Assembly: GCF_020382885.2 (NCBI RefSeq)
Contig: NC_058512.1
Coordinates: 9,698,802 to 9,762,801 of the forward strand
Reading direction: 5' to 3'
DNA: 64,000 bases
From: Scatophagus argus
Taxonomy: Eukaryota; Chordata; Actinopteri; Scatophagidae
Shown here: positions 1 through 43,724 of the stretch, one piece after another
Layout: each line of letters starts with the position of its first letter
Position numbering within the stretch: the first letter of the stretch is position 1
Notes under the pieces: model-generated
Databases searched by the model: none
What the model was told of the DNA's origin: nothing
What the model saw: the letters and a program-made list of their open reading frames with translations, nothing else
Translations under genes and position numbers: made by a program

Positions 1-24193
<24,193 letters not shown>

Positions 24194-24474
24194 CACTCCT
24201 CAGGGGATGTATCGGTGGAGGTGGAGGTGGTGGTGAGAGGAATTTTACAACATGCAGCCAAAACATCACACTTAACTTGCAGCGAGATGTGCCGAAATAT
24301 TTCTGCCCTCAGTAAAATAGAGTTTCAAAGTTTCAAGGTGACTCTGAACTGTAAAGCATCATCATAACAACAACGTGTGGCCGGGCTCGCCGTCGTGCCC
24401 CCGCTTGCATCCGTCCATGCACTGCCTGAGCACTGTGGCATCCTTTGCTTTACTCAGCGCTCGGTGCGCTCCTC

Positions 24475-24484
24475 AGCCAATCAG
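24475..24484 (-). promoter_or_regulatory. Inverted CCAAT (NF-Y type) box upstream of lrrc75b
   Basis: Plus-strand AGCCAATCAG reads CTGATTGGCT on the gene strand, the usual NF-Y Y-box form. It lies about 280 bp upstream of the lrrc75b ATG, in a locally CpG-richer stretch (about 24370-24480). The position fits a proximal promoter. No TATA box was seen and the transcription start is not known. Confidence 0.4.
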
Positions 24485-24666
24485 ATCGTGATTCTCCGCA
24501 CAGCCTGAGCGCGAGTCATGGAGGAAACTGTTGGCAGCTTAGATTTCTTGCTTGACCCCACATCATAACACACAGGTTGTTTATGTGACCCGCAGTCAAT
24601 CAGAGAAAGTGGTTTAATCCTGCGTTATTATATTGTGTTATGTAATTTCAGAGAATAGGAAAAAGA

Positions 24667-24710
24667 GACAGATAGACAGATAGATAGATAGACAGACAGG
24701 CAGATAGACA
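24667..24710. repeat. GATA/GACA microsatellite
   Basis: A run of mixed GATA, GACA and GGCA tetranucleotides about 470 bp upstream of the lrrc75b start codon. Confidence 0.9.
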
Positions 24711-25428
24711 AGCACCTTGATTATAATTGCAGAGCATAAAATCTCGGACACTCTCAGTGACAATTGGACATAACAATCTGGGTTTTACAACGGTAGCATT
24801 TATTGCAGCGGTGATGCACTGGATTTCAGTACATTTTAAAGATATTCACATTGATTTTTCACTCTGAGGATCTCAGGATGGCAGACTTTGATGGACCATG
24901 ATCCATTAACACTTGGTGCAGGTGGAGGCTCAGCTGGTGGATGTGAAGAGTTTCCATGACTAAGATATAACAACTTAGAGAACTTATATGTAACTCCATT
25001 TTGGGTGCAGATTCACTCAGGTCTTGGGGGACAGTGATGTACATTCATGATGTTTAAGTAGCTGCAGGATGTGCAGTTTGCTGTGTACTCCCCTGTTTAA
25101 ATTGCAAAATAGTTTCTGAAGTATAACCATTAGCTATACAGACTGCATAAACTCATGATTTGTGTGTCCATTAAATCAGGAGCAGCACTGATCAAGCACA
25201 GACAGACGGGTTGGGAGACAGCTGCCTTACTGCAGCGATGTAGAGGTGTACCTCAGGGTGTGTCAGCAGGTGCAACAGACCTGAAACTTCAACCGGAAAG
25301 GGCATAAAGCACTGCCTTTTAGTCTACTTTAGTTAAAGTCCACAGTCACAGTTTGCCATCTATTTCTGCAGATAAAAATAATAAAAATTTATACAGATTT
25401 CTCCTGTTTGGTTTCTTTGTTCTTCACA

Positions 25429-25452
25429 AACACACACACACACACACACACA
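25429..25452. repeat. (CA)n microsatellite
   Basis: About 12 CA dinucleotides in the lrrc75b-ggt1 intergenic space. Confidence 0.95.
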
Positions 25453-27899
25453 ATACGTGACTTAAAGAGCACATAAAATAAGCCAAAACATGTTCTTCTC
25501 CTACTCCTAACCAAGTGGTGTTATGTGCCTAATCCTAACCCCATCATAGGCACAGTGTTGTCACAACATAAAATTGAAAACTGAATACAAAGAAGGTGTA
25601 ACATAAAGAAACACAAAGTATCAACATAAAAGTGGTTTTCATAGACTTACATTGTCAAACCCCATTTTGGTGATTTCGATTGTGTGATTGCTACCCAGAG
25701 TTTTGCTTCAAGCTCTAAACTGCATTCACTATCACTGACACAGATGCATCTTGTTACTCATCTAAAAGCATGGGGTGAATCTGTGTCTCTCTGCGTCAGG
25801 CCCGAGCTTTCAAAGCCTAATCTGGTGTCGGCCCAGAATAACAACCCTCTTATATCACCAAATAACCCCTAGTCTGATTGAGCATAATAAGTCGTATCAC
25901 CTCCCAGACTAAATGCAAGGCCATAGAAACAGCAGTGAGGTCCATCCTGGAGAACAGATTAACATAGTTGCTCTCCAGCATCTGGTGCATGCCCATCATG
26001 CTGGTACTGTAGCCTAATGGCTCTCATTGGCTCTGTGTGAATTTCAGGATTCCTCATGGATTGTTTGGGTTCTTGCTTTCACTTGACACCTTGTTTGAGC
26101 ATGTAGCAGTTCCTATTTTACCATTTACCATATATACAATCAGGTTTGTACTAGACCTGCTCTGTTTGGAAAGTGACCTGTGATGTGATTTGGTGCAGTA
26201 TAAATAAATATGAATTATAGAAAATAATTAACCATATTTAGAGCAAAAAAAAGTAGCTGTAGCCCACAAAAAATAAAACAGTATAAACCATGATTTATAT
26301 TATTATTGTTTTTTTTAAAATAAATTACATTAATTATTTTTTTTGGAAACATCTAGCAGGCCAAACTCAACCTTATAGCCTCACTTTGAGCATCCCTGCT
26401 TGAAATCGTGATCATAATCACTCCCCAACCTCGAGTAGTTATTTTAACACAGATGAAGCTGGATGAACCTCAAATAAAGTATTGTGACATCAGAAAACTA
26501 TATTTCTAAAAGAGACAAATGATGTCCTTCTAGTGATGGGGCATCAGATGAGAAAATGCATGCATTGTTCTGGTGAGCAATTCGAGACAATACATCACGT
26601 TGCTTAATCTGAGGCCTGAGAGACACACACTTCCAACAACGAGGGTCAGACGCGTGATTTTATTCCAGTCTTACTCAGAGGGATGCTTCAGTTTATTTCC
26701 AATAACAAGAGACACACAAGAAGATTTTTGAGAAGTTTCAAGCAACTCTCCACTGCCATGTAAGCTGTACACCTGACCTGGTCTATAGACAGATGCAGAG
26801 GGTTTGTGGTGCAGGATCCGGATCAGTTGGACTAGGCTCACCCGAGTGAGTGCACGGGACTCACAGCTCCAAACAGACCCAGATCCACATGACATCACAG
26901 TTTACAAGCATTTAAATTTAATGTGAATCATGGGCTCAGTGTGAGAATAACTGTCCAAGTCTTCACTGAGGTGGGGATTTGTGGCTGACTTGCAGCACCT
27001 ACACAGAACAGATTTGTCTTATGTTATCAGGCTTCGACATGCATGTGTTATATACACAAAGTAATCGAATTTGCAAGAGAAGAAGAAAAAGACAAACCTG
27101 GTAGGACATATGATAAAGCTACATTGTCAGTGGTAGAAGATGAAAATTTGAAGATGTTTTGCATGCACAGGAAAACAAAATAATGACAAGACAGCAGATA
27201 TGTTTTGTTTTGTTTTAACTGAATAAAGGAAAGGTTTAGCAGTTAGAGGTCACTATAGGCTAAATGCCAGTTCAAGATGTTATTTTAAATTACTAATGAT
27301 GCATGCTTGTATTATCCTCATACATAAACAATATGTTCTGTATCAAATCTCATTTGTCATTACGTTTGTCCAGGCTGAATGTAAAGTAGCACTGGCTCGT
27401 GTGCATAAGCCTCGGTTTTGTGAAACAGAAGACGATAATCCTCAGAAAATGAGCCAGTGATTTGTCATTAAAAGAAAACAGCATAATGGTGGTTAACCAT
27501 GTTTTGTCAGGTTGTGGCCGTACCCTGCCTGTTTCGGTTTAAATGGAGCTATGAAACTAACTATGGATATTTAGCACAGATGATGGGGTGCAGCTGTGAA
27601 AACACAAACATCAAGTGTTGGTCTTACCACAGCTGGAACTAAAATGTTCAATGCAGGGGCCAAATGACAGAGACTCTTTGGATGGTGCTGTCGCTTTGTT
27701 AAAAGTATTTTGGAAGTGGAAATATTTTCCTATAACAATATTGCAGCACCATTGCTTCATTCGCTAAGAAAAAGCTGTGTTATCCTGAATAATGTTTAAC
27801 CTCAACATAACTACTTTGGGATCACGTTTAAGATTGCTTGTCTGTTTTTTTACGTCTCTGTGGTCAGAGGGATTAGGATTTTAAGTTGTCCACCTATTC

Positions 27900-28120
27900 A
27901 TTCATGTGTCTGATCACATTTTGGTGTTCAGAGGTCAAAGGTCACATGTTTTTGGCCACAACTCAAGAATTCATGCATTAATTCTGACAACATTTCTCAC
28001 AAATGTCTAACTGGATGAAATGATAAAGTAATGAGGGTCAAAGGCCAACTTCATTTTGACGTCAACAACACTTTTCTGTTCATTATTCAACAACATAACT
28101 CAGGAACAGAACAGACTGTG
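27900..28120 (+). repeat. Interspersed repeat, copy A (plus orientation)
   Basis: Carries GAGGTCAAAGGTCACATG, AACTCAAGAATTCAT (27960-27974), ACAAATGTCTAA (27999-28010) and AACACTTTTCTG...CATTATTCAA (to 28090). The same ordered phrases occur in reverse complement at about 31186-31355. I recognise the phrases as a repeat widespread in fish genomes. It has no coding capacity, and its class is unknown to me. Confidence 0.6.
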
Positions 28121-29124
28121 ACCATATTTCACATTTGGTCAGATGCTAATCTTAAAGCTGTGCTGACTGCCGGGTTGAAGATTTATGTGACGCATCAACG
28201 TCTCAGAACTTGTAGCTTGTTTGTGTTCAATCAGAATCTGCTTTACTGGCCAAGCATGTGAACACATGTGAGGATTTTGACTCTGATTTTTGGTTCTCTC
28301 ATTGTACTTACACACTAACAGACATCCAGCTGTGGTCCACCACAAGCTCAGTGGTTTCCCTGATACTGAGCTTCAGGTGATGGTTGTTACACCATGTGAC
28401 GAGGCTTTCAATCAGTCCTCTGTGTTCCTCTGTAAAAACAGTCTCTAAATGAAGTCAGCATGTTTATCACTGGAAATTTTTAAAAAAATTTACTCTAAAG
28501 ATCATGGGTCTGAACAGACATGGATGTAAACAGGTGTTGATGATTACAACCTCAAGGTGGTAATTCAAGTTGTCTAATTGCATACAGACCACTCCTCCTT
28601 GAGCACCTTCTGGCCATATGGAACTTCAGCAAATTAGATTTTTGAGCACTTTTTTTCTTCCACTTTCTCTGTGAACCGTTTTATCGGTGGTTACATGGGA
28701 TAACATGATTACCGGGGATAGTTGCCCTGGGGCCTCTGTGTCAAATTTGTGAGTCTGTCCTATCCCTGTTGCCTCACACCTATTGGCCTGGCTGCTTATT
28801 TAACTGAGCCCTCTCATTCAGCTCTGCACCCCTTCACACTGTTCCCCTGCAGTTTTTTCTTAGTGTTCTTTCCTTCCCTCATGGCAGATGTGATCTTCTC
28901 CCTCGCAGCCCTGAAAGCCTTCATTTTCCTGGTGAGGAGGCACTTTCTTTAAAACTTTTAAATCAAAGGGTTTTTTTTTTTTTTGTTGCCATGAACATCT
29001 TGCATTCTCGAGCTGTGTTGCATCCGAGCTGTGAAACAGTTCCCTATTTTACAGTTCTGAGAAAGTGTTTACTTAGAGTCATGTCATCTATTTGAAATGA
29101 ACCATCAGCAACAGGAGGCTACTG

Positions 29125-29260
29125 TTAGTTCATCTTTGTTGCAGATAACTGAGTGCCACTGCAGATAAAGCACTAGTCATCTAGTGAATTGTTAATCTTT
29201 GTTGCTGGTAAGTTTGAGTGCCACGACAAATAAACGGTTATTCGTTGAGTGAACTGTAGT
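29125..29260. repeat. Diverged tandem duplication, unit about 66 bp
   Basis: The phrases ATCTTTGTTGC, GAGTGCCAC, ATAAA and AGTGAA-TGT occur twice in the same order, at about 29125-29190 and 29191-29260. The copies are imperfect, suggesting an old local duplication. No function is evident. Confidence 0.45.
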
Positions 29261-30660
29261 TTCCTCTCACTTTCAGGGTCATTCAGTTACTTCATAGTAT
29301 TTTACAAAGTTATGTGAAGACTGATTTATAACTTAAATGTCATCTCAAGTTGCTATATCTGTCTTCATTTTTTTTTCTTCTCTCAGTAAAACAGGATATG
29401 TGTTTTATGGTAGGGTGGGTTAAAGTTTAATGACTTTGTCGTAGTTATTCATTGAGGACAACAGTAAGCCTATTACCTATCAACTGCTGCAGGTTGTGGG
29501 AAACGCATACAGTGAGCAGCCTGCTGCTGAGACCCCCTGGGAGGAATCAAGGTAGGACAGAATTTTTTTTTACATATTTGGTAAAGTTCATTTGTCATCC
29601 AAGCGGCACATGTTGAATTCAAATCTAATACAAAACATGCCGATTCAAATTTCTCCATATGTTGTTTGCCCTTTAAGGTTTTAAGTGTTGAAGTAAATAT
29701 TTATTTTGAGATGTGAACTCAAGCCACAATTCTGTACAGATAGTTTGTTCAACAAACAGCTATTGTCTATTGTGTTTTCGCTCCTTTGACTCACCAGAGA
29801 AATACTTTAGGGCTTGAAACAAATGGGAGGTATTATTAAGGTAAAATGCTCAAAGCTTTTCATTTCTATTATTCTGATTGGCTGTTGAAAGCACAGCCAG
29901 AGGGACACACTGACGTGCGGTCAGATCATTTATAATTTATTTATAATTTCCAAACCCCTCTCTGTTATGTGTGCAAGCTACAGTTTATTAAATACACATT
30001 TCAGGTGGTATCTCTTTGACAGGGATCTGCTTTGTAACTTGCATGACAAGAACAGACACTCCTGAGTACTTCAACGTTAAAAATGTAAATTTATAATATT
30101 TGATGTGTAGCAGCCTGGAGCTTTTACATGTTGACAGGTACTTAAAATTAGTGTTTCTTTTTACAAAGTCTTACACAGTGAGTCTTTAAGGATGTCAGCA
30201 GAGGTGGAATGAACTTATTTTCAGTATTATATGATTATACAAGGGTTCTAAATACAATTTGACCTGTTGCCAGGAGGTAAGCTTGGACTCTTTGTTGATA
30301 CTTGGAGTGAATGAGATCTTAACTGATGTCAGGTTTCTTGATAGAGTGACCTTATAGTCTGTAGCACAGTAGCTAGACTATATTTGTGGGACTCCCTCAA
30401 TCTGCATCTGTTTAAAGGGAAATGCCTCTGATTTTATACACCATAATTAGTGAGTCTTATAAATTCCCCCAAGCGATGTTAGTTGAGTTTGTGTCAGTTG
30501 AGGCTGAAGGCAGGAGGTTTGAAATAAAAAAATAAAAAATGTCATGGAGTAAGAAAGAAGTGAGTTCATCAGACTTCTGCAGTTCATCTCTGCTTGAGGC
30601 TAGAGGCAAAAGACAACATTTGCTGCTACTCCCATGATGTATTTCTGTTGAACTGCCAGA

Positions 30661-30696
30661 TGTACGTACATACATGTACGTACATGTACGTACATG
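30661..30696. repeat. GTAC/ACAT self-complementary simple repeat
   Basis: Alternating TGTACGTACA and TACATGTACG blocks make a 36 bp, largely palindromic tract about 1.2 kb upstream of the ggt1 start codon. Confidence 0.85.
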
Positions 30697-31185
30697 CACT
30701 GTGGGTAATGTAGGCAGCAATTTTTGGCAGGGACAAAGAACATGTGGACGAAAGAAAACAATATCTCTGGCTGTGCAGCATCAACTTTGATTCTTTTTTG
30801 TAAACTGTCCATGGTGAGTCATGATGTTAATTGGTGGAGTAAGTTATCAATTAATATGAGTCAGTGACGCCCAAGCTAACTTTTGCCTTCCTCGGTCTGT
30901 TGAACTCCGTCGCGTCTGACATCATTCACCTGTTGGCACATGCTGTAACTGAACACACTGATATAACTTTCTGGTAACAAACTGTTGCCCCCTCAGTATT
31001 CAATTGTTAATTAATTGCCGCTTGATAGAACAAGAAGAAGTTAATTGAGCAATTCAAAAATGTGGACACTTCATACAAATCTGCAACTTGGTGAACTATA
31101 CAGTCAGCACAGTTTCAAGGTGGACACGTGAGATTAGATTCAACAATTCAGTATCTGAAAAAAGGTTACAGTCTGCTAATTGGTA

Positions 31186-31355
31186 TTGAATAATGGCCAG
31201 AAAAGTGTTTTTTCAGATCATTATGATGAAGATGATCTTTTACCTTTTGAATAAAAAATGTCAACACATTTTATGCCATTAGACATTTGTGTGAAATTTT
31301 GTCGTAATTAGCTGATGAATTCTTGAGTTATGACTAAAAACGTGTTTTGAACGTT
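31186..31355 (-). repeat. Interspersed repeat, copy B (minus orientation)
   Basis: Reverse complement of the repeat at 27900-28120. TTGAATAATG (31186-31195), TTAGACATTTGTGT (from 31279) and ATGAATTCTTGAGTT (31315-31329) appear in mirrored order. It lies about 480 bp upstream of the ggt1 ATG. Confidence 0.6.
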
Positions 31356-31833
31356 GGCAACGAAAATCTAATTAATTCATCCTTAAGTCCAAGTGTACTT
31401 TTGTCTTAAATTAACAGACAGTAATGACAATGAAAATAATATTGCTTAGATTTCAGCAAACTACTTTCATAAGGTTTATAATTCCAATAATAAGCATCAG
31501 TGTACAATATACGAGTAAATATAAGTAATTACATATGGGTAGATTTGATATGTGGAACCTATTAACTGATATTTCAGTATTTCAGTGTCTGGTATTTATT
31601 GATTCCACTGCAAAATTAAACAATATATCAGCCTCTTGTGGTGTACATAACAGACCTGCATATAATTTTAAAATCAATAATCCTTTTGATCTGTGTAACT
31701 CTTTTGGGCTTGCAGTTGATTTTGCTTGACTCAGATTCTACAAAGTGTATGTTCATAAATTTTGAAATATAAATAATGTTTTCCTTTCCTGACAGGCATT
31801 GAATAAACTATTCGTTGTTCCTGAGGTATAAAA

Positions 31834-39391
<7,558 letters not shown>

Positions 39392-39876
39392 GGCACACCT
39401 CTAATTATACAGAGACACTGCAGCTGTGTGAACCTTGACACCAGTGGAGCCAGATAAGTGATTAGAGAGTTAATGAAGAACCAGGAGATGTCTTGAACAA
39501 ACTGTGTCCTCATTGTTCACAACAAACAACTCGGACAGCATTTGTGACGTTATTGCTCATTATGACTTTGTGCTTCAGTCTGAAATTGATTCTGAATATT
39601 GACTCTCACGCCCATTTGCATTTGTGTGCCACACCATTTTGTGAAATTAACAAAATGTGCAAGATAGTGAATATTAAGTAACCATCATCCTAGTTTTTTG
39701 AAAGCTGAAAACGCAGGTATGTTAAATGTTGAAATCATAGAAGAAACGCTTTTTTTTTTTAATGTTGTATGTCACAAGTCTGTGCAGTTCCTACATATTT
39801 GTTAAGCACTTCAAATCATTAGCAGCATAGAAGATCTGTGAATACTACAGTTGTGACTAACAACTGAACTCTTGAT

Positions 39877-40222
39877 GGTCCAGTGTGTAGGATTTAGGGG
39901 GATCTAGTGGCAGAAGTGGAATGTGATGTTAATGTTTTTATCAGTGTATTATCTCCTGAACCTAAGAATTGTGTTTTCATTGCCTTAAAATATACCTACA
40001 GAAGGAGGGGATTCTCTTCCATCTAGCCGGCCATGTTGCACAGCCGCTTTTCTACAGAAGTTCACAATGGACAAATCAAACACTGGCTCTAGAGAGAGCC
40101 CTTCGCATATTTTGCACAGGTTCTCCTTTACGCTTGGAAAGGAAGGGTGAGACCAGGGGTATTTGGTTGGTTTGCAATTTGCAACCTTACCGCTAGATGT
40201 CACTAAAGCCCACACACTGGTC
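39877..40222. mobile_element. MITE-like non-autonomous DNA transposon
   Basis: Terminal inverted repeats CCAGTGTGTAGGATTTAG (39880-39897) and CTAAAGCCCACACACTGG (40203-40220) match at 16 of 18 positions. The interior includes GGCCATGTTGCAC, ACACTGGCTCTAGAGAG and ACCTTACCGCTAGATG, phrases I recall from an abundant fish MITE. There is no transposase. A target-site duplication is not obvious. The element lies 0.5 kb downstream of the ggt1 stop codon and may be part of its 3' UTR. Confidence 0.7.
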
Positions 40223-40244
40223 ATTTAATTCTATAAATAATAAT

Positions 40245-40270
40245 AATAAAATAAATAAATAACTGAATAA
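40245..40270 (+). promoter_or_regulatory. Cluster of AATAAA signals, candidate ggt1 polyadenylation region
   Basis: The first AATAAA I find after the ggt1 stop codon is at 40245-40250, followed by further overlapping copies. Another lies at 40606-40611. The tract is low complexity, so use as a poly(A) signal is only a possibility. Confidence 0.3.
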
Positions 40271-43200
40271 AAATAATGCATATATGCACTGATTTTGGTG
40301 TTAAAAAAAGGTTAAAGACAGAACAGGAGCAAGTTGCTGTTAAAAGAAACGACTACCACACCTCAGGGACAAACAGTCCAAGTTGATAACTTACAGTAAT
40401 TTCCCTCAACCCAGAGTGCAATGGCCCATAATGACCCCATAACAACATTACAGCTGTTGCTGCTCTCTGTCACCACTGAGATTCAGGACTCTTCTTTTCT
40501 CAACTGGAATGCAAATGTGTTACATAATTACGGCAACGTATAAAAGTGTAAAATTACAGTGCCTTTTTGCTACAGATGACTGATTCCAAATGTGAGACAT
40601 AGTGAAATAAAAGCAGTTCAAAACATTTAATGATTGTATGTCACATATATTTATTTATGAATAAATAATAAATTAAGAACAGCCTCAGTGTGAATGGGTC
40701 ATTTATTCGGCCAATTCCAACATTATATTTTTTTGCATTGCATTTATCAGTTTGCTACAGTTCACATTAAAGATGTTGTTTTTCCAAAATAAACACTTGA
40801 AATAAACATACTATAATATTAAAAATGCACTGTTTAAGTCGTTTGAGTTTTTAGTGTCAGGCCTTAATCTAAAGCTGGCAAGCTCCTTACTCTTACATCT
40901 TTTGACTGACACGAGTAAGCTAATTGTTTATAAAAGGAAGAGTTAACAGCCATGCTATCAGTTCTGGCAGACTGTACTTGCTAACTCATTCACAAAGACA
41001 GTGTTAACTGATGCTAGCTGATATTAAGCATGCTTGTTTTTAAGTTTAACATGTTAACATGCTAACATTTGCAAATTAGCAATAAACATGCACACAGCAG
41101 CAGCATTCCATTATTTTTGCATGTATTTGGTCATTAAATAAAGAAATGAACAAAATAAAAGTTTGTCCTGATGGTGGCAGCAGATGAAAAATTTAAGGAT
41201 CAACACATTTTTCAAATCCACCGCTCCGGTGCCATCTCTCACGGCTATGAAGCAAGCATGGCTAAAATGTTTATGTGGAAAAAATTTTATTTGAGAAACC
41301 TTTACTACTTGCCTTTTATTTAATTTTATTGTGTTTCTGATGGAGCACATTGAAAAGCAACATGCTTCATAATCACTGGTTCATTCACCAGTGATGTGGC
41401 TACCAGCTGACTCACGATATCCATTCAGGTGTACAGGGTGGCCAATACCTGACACATGTCACAGAAAAACAGGCTCATGCAAATGATGTTGTGCTAAGGC
41501 CTTGGTGTAGATTTAATGTATGTTTTTAGAAAGTGGAGATTAGTTCTCCCAGCAGATTTCTTGCTGCTGCTTGAATTCCTTTAGAGGTCCCTCACAGAGC
41601 AGAGAATTTACCTTAAATCTAACTTTATGACTATCTGCTATAAAATGTTAGTACCTCGGGTTCAGTGCCTCCATCTGGACTTTGCTCTAGATTTGAACAA
41701 TGTGTCTGCTTCATTTAGACTTCATTTAGTGAGATGGATTAACTTTAGTTGGGCATAATTCATAATTCTGCAAAAGTGAGCAAGTCACACTGGAATTTTC
41801 CTTTAAGGCCCAATTAAGCACAGTTTCACTTCCGCATAGTTATAATGAACTTCAGAGTTATGTAACTCCTACAGATCAATTTTCTCACTTTTAAGACATG
41901 AAAAAATCTTCGGTCTCTGTGTGTATCGATGCCTGCGTGGTTTTAATTCAACCCACTGCCTTGCATGGCATGATGACAGTTAAGAATTATGACATACACA
42001 CAAACAGCAGGCCTGTATAATAACTTCATATAACCACTGTTGAGATAATTTGCCTCATCAAGGGACTTTGTGATTGAAAGTGTGCTAACACGCAGGATTA
42101 TTTAACTGCTTCTGCTTTTAGTGAAAGACTATTAGCAGAGAGACATTTTCCGCTTAGTGTAAAATTATGCTTACTTTAAATGGCTGTTAATATCATGACA
42201 CTGAAGCTATAAAGTCACAACTTATTCAGATTAACTCATTTGTCATACAACAAAGACAGTGGTGCTTCACACAGAGCAAAATTTGCATGTTCTCATAAGT
42301 CACATCTAGTGCCTCAAAGGAAAACGTAGCAGAATCCACTTAAGAAATCATTACTAATTCATGAGTCACTCTGCTGAAATGTATCTCATTACTGCTTCCT
42401 TTGTCTCCATGCGAAAGTGCTGCTCTGAAACAAGGCAAACAGGAAAACATGATGTAGATTATTGCTGATGATGCTATGCTAACAACAAAGGATAAATGTT
42501 TAAAGAACTGTAATTTACAGTGAAAAGCATATTGGAGGTGTTTGGGTTGAACAAAGTATGACCTGAAGCAATTTTCAGGGCTTGAGGTTGAGATTGGAGA
42601 CTCTTTGTTTAGACTACTTAGACTATGTTTTATTGTGACAGTACAAATACTCACAGTTGTAAAAATAAAAAATAGAAAACATTTTGACAGGTCAAAGTAC
42701 AGAAATAATACAAAATTACATGTTGGTGGTGTGAAAATAGATTTCTGTTTCTGAGATAATTTCATTTCATGTGAATTCACTGGTCTCTATTATTATAATT
42801 TTTGAACAGCATTTCCTCAGTTAAACAAAGTTCACACTATGTTCAGGGACCTGAATAAGGCTATTTCACATACAGTAAAAAGATCACAGTTAAAGCATCC
42901 TGTTTTTACAGCTGGCATCCAACAACAACCTTCAACTCAAATGCCATTGCGTCACTTTGAAAGGGTTACTTAGTTCTTACATCATTACGTCATTACATAG
43001 CTTAGTCAGAAAATGTGAAATGAAAATATCATTACATTACATTCATGTTCATCATTACATTCATCAATAGGCTTAGCATGACACACAGTGGGTTTTCTTT
43101 TGTTACACCACAGTAGGTTTGTTTTTATGGCTCATGCTGAAAACAATTACACTTTGGTCAGGAATGTGTAATCCTCATGAAAGCACATCGAAGCAGTAAG

Positions 43201-43724
43201 AGAAGCAGCCTCACTTTCTGTGCATTAGTCTACCTCGTTTAGATTATATGGTGTGCATGTATGAAGACTGGCTGGGTTGAAAATGCATATATGGAGAGGA
43301 CAAGGCTGGCTTATTATAACTTAGGTCTTTATCAGCAACAGCTCTGTTAGTGGAAAGAAGACAGTTGGGGAAGAAATCTGAGTAGTAAGACATAAAGCAG
43401 TTTTTAAACAGTTCATATGTTTGGACAACTATGGGGACAAATGCTAAGAAATTTTAACAATATCATCAACTAAAGGAGATCATGAGAAGATATCATGATA
43501 AGTGAGCAAACACCATTTGGTGATGAAGACTTTAGATAAGATTATCCTTTAAACTTAGAAGTGTTTGGACTGACTGTTGCTCATCAGTTCTATCAGGAAA
43601 GGGTGTGCTCACATTTTGTTGTCACAGTTTCAACACATTCAGTGTTCTTAAGGCTAAATGTTCAGTCACTAAGTCTTAGAGCAGATCAGAGTGGGATGGT
43701 GGTGCTTCCACATGGTCTGTGTGG

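Larger units (their letters stand above)
24197..31833. other. Intergenic space between divergent lrrc75b and ggt1, no gene seen
   Basis: lrrc75b and ggt1 point away from each other across about 7.6 kb. The stretch is AT-rich with simple repeats, one inverted pair of an interspersed repeat and a diverged tandem duplication near 29125-29260. The ggt1 promoter and any non-coding 5' exons must lie here. A good acceptor (TTTCCTGACAG) ends at 31795, so the ATG exon probably begins near 31796 and is preceded by an unlocated 5' UTR exon. Confidence 0.6.
39392..43724. other. Intergenic space between convergent ggt1 and ggt5
   Basis: This contains the 3' UTRs of both genes, the MITE-like element at 39877-40222 and otherwise AT-rich unique-looking sequence. 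The nearest good AATAAA for ggt5 that I see on the minus strand is the complement of 42629-42634. No further gene was recognised. The 146-codon frame at 42340-42780 has no family features. Confidence 0.65.

Noticed and set aside
24194..24196. Apparent extra Met codon before the lrrc75b start
   Set aside because: The codon on the minus strand is GTG. The first ATG is at 24193.
31827..31833. TATAAAA just before the ggt1 start codon
   Set aside because: It touches the ATG, so it cannot be the TATA box for this start. A good splice acceptor lies just upstream, so this is 5' UTR.
42340..42780. 146-codon minus-strand frame between ggt1 and ggt5
   Set aside because: AT-rich sequence with no domain or splice context. 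It probably lies in or beyond the ggt5 3' UTR.
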